From IMG/VR virus record IMGVR_UViG_3300037584_004880, positions 1-44,813 of that record: a stretch of DNA of 44,813 nucleotides. One strand, 5' to 3'. The stretch comes from a virus. A program made the position numbers and the translations under genes. A model generated the notes under the pieces. It was not told the origin of the DNA. It saw only the letters and a list, made by a program, of their open reading frames with translations, and did not search any database. Shown piece by piece: positions 39,521 through 44,813 of the stretch (position 1 is its first letter; the number at the start of each line of letters is the position of its first letter).

Positions 39521-39800
39521 ATTTTAATTCATCAAAAATATTTACATGTATTAAATATACCAATGCTATTGCACCTCCACCAGTACCAAAAATACCTGCA
39601 AAAACAACAGTATTTTGAAGAGCATCACCGCAATGCAATCCACCTTTACTAAGAGATACGGCTAATATACCTATAAACATCACTAACAAGAAAACTGTAA
39701 AAAACGCCCCAAAAAATACAGCTACAAGTTTTAATAAGTCTTTTAATTTATCGTCTTTCATTCTTCTAACCCTCTCTTGTTCTTTTATTTGTTCGCTCAT
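39519..39800 (-). CDS. Two-TM membrane protein, 93 aa
   Basis: Two hydrophobic segments at about residues 24-48 and 62-83 with a short GLHC loop follow a charged N-terminus (EQIKEQERVRRMKDDKLKDL). The gene at 39219 is its damaged paralogue. The function is not recognised. Confidence 0.55.
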   Translation of the reverse strand: MSEQIKEQERVRRMKDDKLKDLLKLVAVFFGAFFTVFLLVMFIGILAVSLSKGGLHCGDALQNTVVFAGIFGTGGGAIALVYLIHVNIFDELK

Positions 39801-39813
39801 TTTTAACCTACCC

Positions 39814-39990
39814 CTACCAATTTTCTATATCACAATAATCAACTGTACCCATTGCTAAAGCATCATTAGCCGCGCCATCACTTATTTTAATAGCTTGCAT
39901 ATAATGCTTACGGTCTAAGTCACATAAATGGTTAGCGTAAGCTTGGCCAAGTGTTAAAGCTATTATTACTAATATTGCTATACGTTTCAT
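39814..39990 (-). CDS. Small exported protein, 58 aa
   Basis: The ATG at 39990 overlaps the upstream stop (ATGA). The N-terminus is a signal peptide (MKRIAILVIIALTLGQAYA) with cleavage after AYA. The mature part has two cysteines (HLCDLD and DYCDIE), suitable for a disulfide in the periplasm. Function unknown; a role at the cell envelope such as superinfection exclusion is only a guess. Confidence 0.6.
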   Translation of the reverse strand: MKRIAILVIIALTLGQAYANHLCDLDRKHYMQAIKISDGAANDALAMGTVDYCDIENW

Positions 39991-40334
39991 GACTCTAAAG
40001 TTCCTTTTTTTAAATTACTATTTATGATACTATTTAATCTTTTTATAGCGCTTTTACAACTGTATTTACCTGATAGGAATATATCAGCGGGACAATATCC
40101 GCATTTCAGGTTTAATATGAGCCTAAAATGATAGTTATTTGTATTTTTTAGAGTAAACACAAGGTCAATATTGTCGGCTATATAATTACATATAACAGTG
40201 CGTAATAAGTTTAAGTTTTTAGTATACAAATCTTTTTTACTAATCGATTCACCATGGTATAGACCTTCGGCTATTCTTAAAGTATTCATCGTGTAGACTA
40301 TACGCTCTTTCTGTTTTACTATTAAGTCTTTCAT
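39987..40334 (-). CDS. Protein of unknown function, 115 aa
   Basis: A soluble basic protein (MKDLIVKQKERIVYTMNTLR ...) with three cysteines near the end (LKCGYCPAD, YSCKS). Four-base overlaps with its downstream neighbour indicate coupled translation. No family is recognised. Confidence 0.55.
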   Translation of the reverse strand: MKDLIVKQKERIVYTMNTLRIAEGLYHGESISKKDLYTKNLNLLRTVICNYIADNIDLVFTLKNTNNYHFRLILNLKCGYCPADIFLSGKYSCKSAIKRLNSIINSNLKKGTLES

Positions 40335-40338
40335 GACT

Positions 40339-40602
40339 CTAAAGCTCCCCTAAATTTACTAATATTTGCTCAATGTCATTGTCAAATAAATCATTGCATA
40401 TTACTGTGCCTGCGTTTTTTCCGTATAGCTTTACGCATAATTCTAATACTTTATTGTCATCAATAGCCACCCATACAGAGGCAGGTTCGTCCATACCATC
40501 CTTATACCCTTGCACTGAATGTTCAATTTTATATTCCAAACCCTCAACAACTAAATCCTTAACTACCCCTTTTATAGCGTCTTCATATGTATGCTTGCTC
40601 AT
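40339..40602 (-). CDS. Protein of unknown function, 87 aa
   Basis: A small mixed alpha/beta protein (EDAIKGVVKDLVVEGLEYKI, then SVWVAIDDNKVLELCVKLYG). It follows a repeated promoter and heads the run of four small genes to 39519. No family is recognised. Confidence 0.55.
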   Translation of the reverse strand: MSKHTYEDAIKGVVKDLVVEGLEYKIEHSVQGYKDGMDEPASVWVAIDDNKVLELCVKLYGKNAGTVICNDLFDNDIEQILVNLGEL

Positions 40603-40616
40603 TGTTCTGATCTCCG

Positions 40617-40692
40617 TTTGTTGTTTAACTATGATTAGAATAACACATTTTCAAATTAAGTAAATAGGTATTTTTAACTTTTTTTCTGTTTA
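40617..40692 (-). repeat. 76-base promoter cassette, identical to 41627-41702
   Basis: These 76 bases match 41627-41702 exactly. The unit carries the promoter TTTACT (40664-40659), 16 bases, TATTCT (40642-40637), and on its other side the final codons of the DUF285 gene at 40674. Confidence 0.9.
40637..40664 (-). promoter_or_regulatory. Repeated early-type promoter, copy 6
   Basis: TTTACT, 16-base spacer containing TTTGAAAATGTGT, TATTCT, then the common ATAGTTAAACAACAA leader. Confidence 0.7.
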
Positions 40693-41612
40693 TACCAACT
40701 CGGCGAAGCTTCTAGGATAGGTGCGCCCTCAAACATACCACGCATATCAGTAACACTTTTAACATCCCAGTCACCAATAGGTTGGTTGAAGCTAGTTGCG
40801 CCACTAAACATACCCCACATATTAGTGACATTTTTAACATCCCAACCACCGATAGGTTGGTTAAACGCAGTTGCATCACAAAACATACCACGCATATCAG
40901 TAACACTTTTAACATCCCAGTCGCCAATAGGTTGGTTAAACGCAGTTGCATCACAAAACATACCACGCATATCAGTAACACTTTTAACATCCCAGTCGCC
41001 AATAGGTTGGTTAAACGCAGTTGCATCACAAAACATACCCCACATATTAGTGACATTTTTAACATCCCAACCACCGATAGGTTGGTTAAACGCAGTTGCA
41101 TCACAAAACATACCACGCATATTAGTAACACTTTTAACATCCCAGTCGCCAATAGGTTGGTTAAACGCAGTTGCCTCACAAAACATACCACGCATATCAG
41201 TAACACTTTTAACATCCCAGTCGCCAATAGGTTGGTTAAACGCAGTTGCCTCACAAAACATACCACGCATATCAGTAACACTTTTAACATCCCAGTCGCC
41301 AATAGGTTGGTTAAACGCAGTTGCATTACAAAACATACCTCCCATATCAGTAACACTTTTAACATCCCAGTCGCCAATAGGTTGGTTAAACGCAGTTGCA
41401 TCACAAAACATACCACGCATATCAGTAACACTACTAGTATCCCATTCACTGATATCACCATTAAAATCTGAGCAATAAAATAAATAACTCATATCAGTAA
41501 TTCGGCTAGTATCGATGTGATTTAGATCGCAGTTATTTCCTTTTGCAGATATCTCTTCTGTTATTAAATCTTTTAAATGCTGTTTATTATTAGCTACTAT
41601 TTTAGTTGACAT
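40674..41612 (-). CDS. DUF285 (BspA-like) repeat protein 2, 312 aa
   Basis: Nine full repeats of 25 residues ([20 protein letters not shown]) and a partial tenth follow the N-terminal module (KIVANNKQHLKDL ... HIDTSRITDMSYLF). Repeats are nearly identical at the DNA level (75-base unit), more than in paralogue 1, so expansion is recent. Here many repeats have an extra Cys (GMFC). No signal peptide. It probably forms a leucine-rich-repeat-like solenoid; its binding partner is unknown. Confidence 0.8.
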   Translation of the reverse strand: MSTKIVANNKQHLKDLITEEISAKGNNCDLNHIDTSRITDMSYLFYCSDFNGDISEWDTSSVTDMRGMFCDATAFNQPIGDWDVKSVTDMGGMFCNATAFNQPIGDWDVKSVTDMRGMFCEATAFNQPIGDWDVKSVTDMRGMFCEATAFNQPIGDWDVKSVTNMRGMFCDATAFNQPIGGWDVKNVTNMWGMFCDATAFNQPIGDWDVKSVTDMRGMFCDATAFNQPIGDWDVKSVTDMRGMFCDATAFNQPIGGWDVKNVTNMWGMFSGATSFNQPIGDWDVKSVTDMRGMFEGAPILEASPSWYKQKKS

Positions 41613-41626
41613 TGTTTTAATCCTTA

Positions 41627-41702
41627 TTTGTTGTTTAACTATGATTAGAATAACACATTTTCAAATTAAGTAAATAGGTATTTTTAACTTTTTTTCTGTT
41701 TA
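41627..41702 (-). repeat. 76-base promoter cassette, second copy
   Basis: Identical to 40617-40692; it lies between the primase-helicase gene (stop at 41707) and the DUF285 gene. Confidence 0.9.
41647..41674 (-). promoter_or_regulatory. Repeated early-type promoter, copy 7
   Basis: TTTACT (41674-41669), 16-base spacer, TATTCT (41652-41647), drives DUF285 protein 2. Confidence 0.7.
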
Positions 41703-41706
41703 CCCA

Positions 41707-44361
41707 TTAAGCAGCCCCCCACCGTTCTTCCTCTGTAAATCCCTTAAAAAATGATAAAGGTATTATGACGGACTCCTTGCGCTTATCCTTAAAAGAGTGG
41801 TGTAACTGCTTGCCCGCTTTACCTGAAAAATCTATCTTATTGGCTTCTACTATGAAACTGTTACGCAGCTCTTGGTTGAACATTTGACCTGATAGATTCT
41901 TGCTTGCATAATTATCTATATAATGGTCTTTAAAGTTCCTTTTAACTATATATAAGCATCTCCTCTTTATATCTACCACCGTCCCCGACTCCGTGAAGCC
42001 ATTGTCTGCGTTGCCCTCAAAAGTATCAATCAATTCGTCTTTAGTAAGGTTGCTAAGTTCTGTTAAAAATTGATCTATAGACTTCTGCCCCATGTGGCTC
42101 ACGTCTGTATATAAATCGGTTGCATACATTTTACGCAAGTTTGAAGTTATCTCCCTATCTAGTAAGAACCCAAGGAATAAGTCGGCACTGTTATATATGC
42201 AACTATATAACCTATCAAAATATTCTTTACTTTTCTTACGCTGCTCTAGGTTAAAGCTGCGTTCTGCCTTACTCCAGGTAGTAGTATCCATATTGCCAAC
42301 TAAAGGGAAGTGGTTCTTAAGTTTCAACATTGTATAGCGTCTCTCCTCTACGCTTGCATCAACATCAACCACATGCTTATGGTTAGATGTGATTAAGTAC
42401 CTTGTGCAGTCCTCCATCTCGTACCCGTCTACACCTTTACGCTCTATGTACCGCTGTTCCGAGGTTACTAAGCTGCGCATCTTAGCAGCGTCTTTTTTAG
42501 CTTGAAAGCTAACATCATCAAGTAACCCAAGTAAACAATTACTTAAGTTCGCGTTAAACCTACGTGTTAACATGTCATGCGGTAAGTTTTGCGCTGTCAT
42601 GCCTAACATTGCTTTCAATAGTACAAATAAAGTAGATTTACCTAGCCCACGCTCAGCCGAATAAAGCACCAACGCAGTACCAGGTTTATTAGCGGGGTTC
42701 TGTACTATATCTGCTAACCAGTCAAGTACCCAAGTATTAGCCTTGTCGTCCTCACTACACACCACTTTATAAATATAGTCTAAAATGATGTCTAAATTAT
42801 GCCTGCTTACCTCGTCATTATAATTAAAGTTAGGTGCTACCCCGTACCCATTAAATATATTAACTTTGTCACTCTCTGCAACAGGGTTAACCACTTTCTT
42901 AGCATACTTGTTATAAGGCTTAAAACAAAATCCGCTATATATCTTCAATGATCTGCTATGCTTAAATAAATATTTTATAGTGTCTATAGACTTTTTAGGG
43001 TTCTGGGGGTCTGCCAACTCTCCGCAATACCCTAAAAAGTTTTCTAAGGCTGTTCCGTAAGTTATGTTATAAAACTCTAAATAATGGTTTACTTTCTTTA
43101 CTTCTCTGTTTAAATAATTATCCCACTCAAGTGTTCTGTTCTCTCTCTTTATAGGAAATACTAGTTCTATAACTTTTCCCTTAGCTATTACAAGCCCATA
43201 TTTTAATATAAAGTCTATGGCTTCGTTAGGTGCGTTGATTCCCCGAATTTTTAATAACTCACTCCAGTTTAAAGGGTTTACTTCTTGCTCGTTATCGCTG
43301 GCCGCCTCAATAAATGACTCTAATTCCTCAAAGTCCTCTGCTAATTTATCCATAATAGCCTTGTCGTTCATCAAAGCAGCGTCTGCATGCACCGTGTTGC
43401 CGTTATGCTTAAAGTGTGTGTATAAGTCATAGGCAGTCCACTGTTTACACCCTTTGCTAACCAGATTGCTACGTAGGGGGTCAGTACTGTGATCACTTTG
43501 TAATAACTCTCCATCCTCGTAAAAGCGTATGCCATTCAATCCACTTCCCGCCCTATAAGTCCAACGCCCCTCGGGGTTTAATGGGTCATCTGGATTGTCG
43601 GGTGCGTATTCATCCCGTGGTGCGTACTTGTTCAATAACTCAGGGCATTTGTGTAATGCATTGTATGCACCACGAATCCCGCCCAACTCACTAGGACGCT
43701 TGCGCTCCATTATAGTTCTAGGCAACCCCGTGTTAATATCTAACCCTTTGTCATCTGTTGTAGGAGGTGTGTATAAATTAGCTGTTGTGTGCGTTTTTAT
43801 AAAGTAGTCTTGACCTTTTAGTACTACAGGCTCAAACATGGCTCGGGCGGTGTCGATACTTGCCCCTTTGTCGAATAGGTCATAACCAAGCGCTTTCGCT
43901 ATCTCATTGTAACATGCCTCATATACTTGTGGGGTGGTTACGTTACTCGCGCACGGTATCACCAACCTATATTTATAGTTTGCGAAATTAGGATTATGGC
44001 TTATACTGCTGTGCATTATATAGTTTATGTTTAAGTCGTTAGCAAGTGCATAGTGTACTTGTGCAGCGGTATCCTCGTTTGCATGGTCTATGTCAAATGT
44101 TAATAAGTTTCTAGCACTTACTTGGTCACGCCTACGCCTTGGTATACCTTCAACCTCGTTGTATATAGCACCAGACCAATAACACAACTTGCATTTTATG
44201 CTATTTGCGTCTTTCTTATCTAATTTTGAGTAAGCTTCGATATCTACGTCAAGCTTCTTAGGGTTACTAAAATAATCTATGAGTTCAGGTAATGTTGATT
44301 CTAGGTTTTTTACCTTATTAGAAGTAACCGCTTTACCAGTTGAAAATGTGAATTTATCCAT
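41707..44361 (-). CDS. Primase-helicase (D5/DUF5906-type), 884 aa
   Basis: The N-terminal part has a primase-like active site region (ARNLLTFDIDHANED, near residue 90) and RLVIP as in archaeo-eukaryotic-type primases. The C-terminal part is an AAA+ helicase: ALVLYSAERGLGKSTLFV (Walker A, near residue 570), NCLLGLLDDVSF (Walker B), and LITSNHKHVVDVD with an Arg finger in VEERRYTML. This two-domain architecture is common in phages that replicate with a PolA. The start overlaps the end of the Cys-triplet gene by eight bases. Confidence 0.85.
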   Translation of the reverse strand: MDKFTFSTGKAVTSNKVKNLESTLPELIDYFSNPKKLDVDIEAYSKLDKKDANSIKCKLCYWSGAIYNEVEGIPRRRRDQVSARNLLTFDIDHANEDTAAQVHYALANDLNINYIMHSSISHNPNFANYKYRLVIPCASNVTTPQVYEACYNEIAKALGYDLFDKGASIDTARAMFEPVVLKGQDYFIKTHTTANLYTPPTTDDKGLDINTGLPRTIMERKRPSELGGIRGAYNALHKCPELLNKYAPRDEYAPDNPDDPLNPEGRWTYRAGSGLNGIRFYEDGELLQSDHSTDPLRSNLVSKGCKQWTAYDLYTHFKHNGNTVHADAALMNDKAIMDKLAEDFEELESFIEAASDNEQEVNPLNWSELLKIRGINAPNEAIDFILKYGLVIAKGKVIELVFPIKRENRTLEWDNYLNREVKKVNHYLEFYNITYGTALENFLGYCGELADPQNPKKSIDTIKYLFKHSRSLKIYSGFCFKPYNKYAKKVVNPVAESDKVNIFNGYGVAPNFNYNDEVSRHNLDIILDYIYKVVCSEDDKANTWVLDWLADIVQNPANKPGTALVLYSAERGLGKSTLFVLLKAMLGMTAQNLPHDMLTRRFNANLSNCLLGLLDDVSFQAKKDAAKMRSLVTSEQRYIERKGVDGYEMEDCTRYLITSNHKHVVDVDASVEERRYTMLKLKNHFPLVGNMDTTTWSKAERSFNLEQRKKSKEYFDRLYSCIYNSADLFLGFLLDREITSNLRKMYATDLYTDVSHMGQKSIDQFLTELSNLTKDELIDTFEGNADNGFTESGTVVDIKRRCLYIVKRNFKDHYIDNYASKNLSGQMFNQELRNSFIVEANKIDFSGKAGKQLHHSFKDKRKESVIIPLSFFKGFTEEERWGAA

Positions 44362-44813
44362 TGTTTACTCCTTGTCTATGTTCGCAATCGTTGCAGATAA
44401 AACAGTATCTGCAGTCGGTGCAGTTGTAGCAGTTGTTGCAGTCGGTGCAGTGATAACAGTATCTGCAGTCGGTGCAGTTGTAGCAGTTGTGGCAGTTGTT
44501 ACAATTATCGCATTTGTAGCAGTATTTGCATTTGTCGCAGTCGGTGCAGTTGTAGCAGTTGTGGCAGTTGTTACAATTATCGCATTTGTTGCATTTGTAG
44601 CAGCCATCGCAGTTGTAGCAGCCATCGCAGTTGTAGCAGTCGTTGCAGTGATAACAGTAGTTGCAATTGTCGCATTTGTGGCAGTTGTTGCATTTGTAGC
44701 AGCCGTTGCAGTTATTGCAGAAGTAGCAGTCGTTGCAGAAGTAGCAGTCGTTGCAGTCGGTGCAGTGATAACAGTAGTTGCAATTGTCGCATTTGTGGCA
44801 GTAGTTGCAATTG
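44354..44813 (-). CDS. Cysteine-triplet repeat protein F, partial (5' end outside window)
   Basis: Read on the - strand, the frame runs from the window edge for 152 codons, with 48 x-x-C triplets in a row (NYCHKCDNCNYCYHC and so on), then EHRQGVNNG and TAA at 44354-44356. The stop overlaps the primase-helicase ATG, so the two are translationally coupled. The N-terminal module is not in the window. Repeats TDCRYC and YNCTDC match copy A. The longer hydrophobic-looking frames in this stretch are shadows. Confidence 0.75.
   Translation of the reverse strand, partial: NCNYCHKCDNCNYCYHCTDCNDCYFCNDCYFCNNCNGCYKCNNCHKCDNCNYCYHCNDCYNCDGCYNCDGCYKCNKCDNCNNCHNCYNCTDCDKCKYCYKCDNCNNCHNCYNCTDCRYCYHCTDCNNCYNCTDCRYCFICNDCEHRQGVNNG

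Noticed and set aside
40712-41478. Other-frame ORFs in the DUF285 repeats on both strands
   Set aside because: Perfect 75-base repeats keep several frames open. Only the frame with the known DUF285 pattern and the ribosome binding site is supported.
44365-44625. Thr/Ala-rich - strand frame (MAATTAMAATNAT...)
   Set aside because: Shifted reading of the Cys-triplet repeat. The frame with cysteines is open through the whole interval to the window edge.

Overview
The window reads as part of one AT-rich genome of a tailed, long non-contractile-tailed phage (siphovirus) or closely related prophage. Evidence is a lambda-type tail module (tail terminator, tube, frameshifted G/GT chaperone, tape measure, and M, L, K, I, J homologues) on the + strand, facing a replication and recombination module plus accessory genes on the - strand. 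Lipoprotein/inner-membrane protein pairs that look like spanins point to a Gram-negative host. I cannot name the host from sequence alone. I see no integrase, terminase, portal, major capsid gene or endolysin in these 44.8 kb; they may lie outside the window.

Region 1 (1-4.6 kb, +) holds small virion-type genes that are poorly recognisable: the 3' end of a gene ending in (EPTPDP)n, several beta-rich or fibre-like proteins, and a coiled-coil protein. Region 2 (4.6-20.8 kb, +) is the connector, tail and adhesin module followed by a secreted protein, a membrane protein and an overlapping i-spanin/o-spanin-like pair. A 374-base AT-rich, repeat-filled gap splits the tail operon between the tape measure and M. 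Region 3 (20.8-36 kb, -) carries membrane proteins, an SNF2-type helicase, a VRR-NUC nuclease, a family A DNA polymerase, an ssDNA-binding-like protein, a DUF2800 nuclease, and a NAMPT-like plus PRPP-synthetase-like pair that looks like the NARP1 NAD+ rebuilding pathway. Region 4 (36-44.8 kb, -) carries many small unknown genes and a primase-helicase.

The most unusual part is a set of repeat proteins scattered among the - strand genes. Six loci encode proteins with cysteine at every third residue; five of them show a shared N-terminal module, and the sixth is cut by the window end. Two loci encode 25-residue DUF285 (BspA-like) repeats. One locus encodes 21 octapeptides of the C-T-F-x-T-G type fused to a RyR domain and lies just downstream of the NAD pair. 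Several of these genes have their own near-identical promoter cassette (TTTACTTAxTTTGAAA, 16-base spacer, TATxxT). Four copies of a hairpin with an invariant 17-base loop and a co-varying stem also sit between - strand genes. Tandem duplication is pervasive: an EPTPDP tail, two 69-base in-frame duplications inside the DNA polymerase, a 60-base duplication of a gene start, and an 8-base array upstream of the ssDNA-binding gene. This suggests ongoing repeat expansion in this phage.
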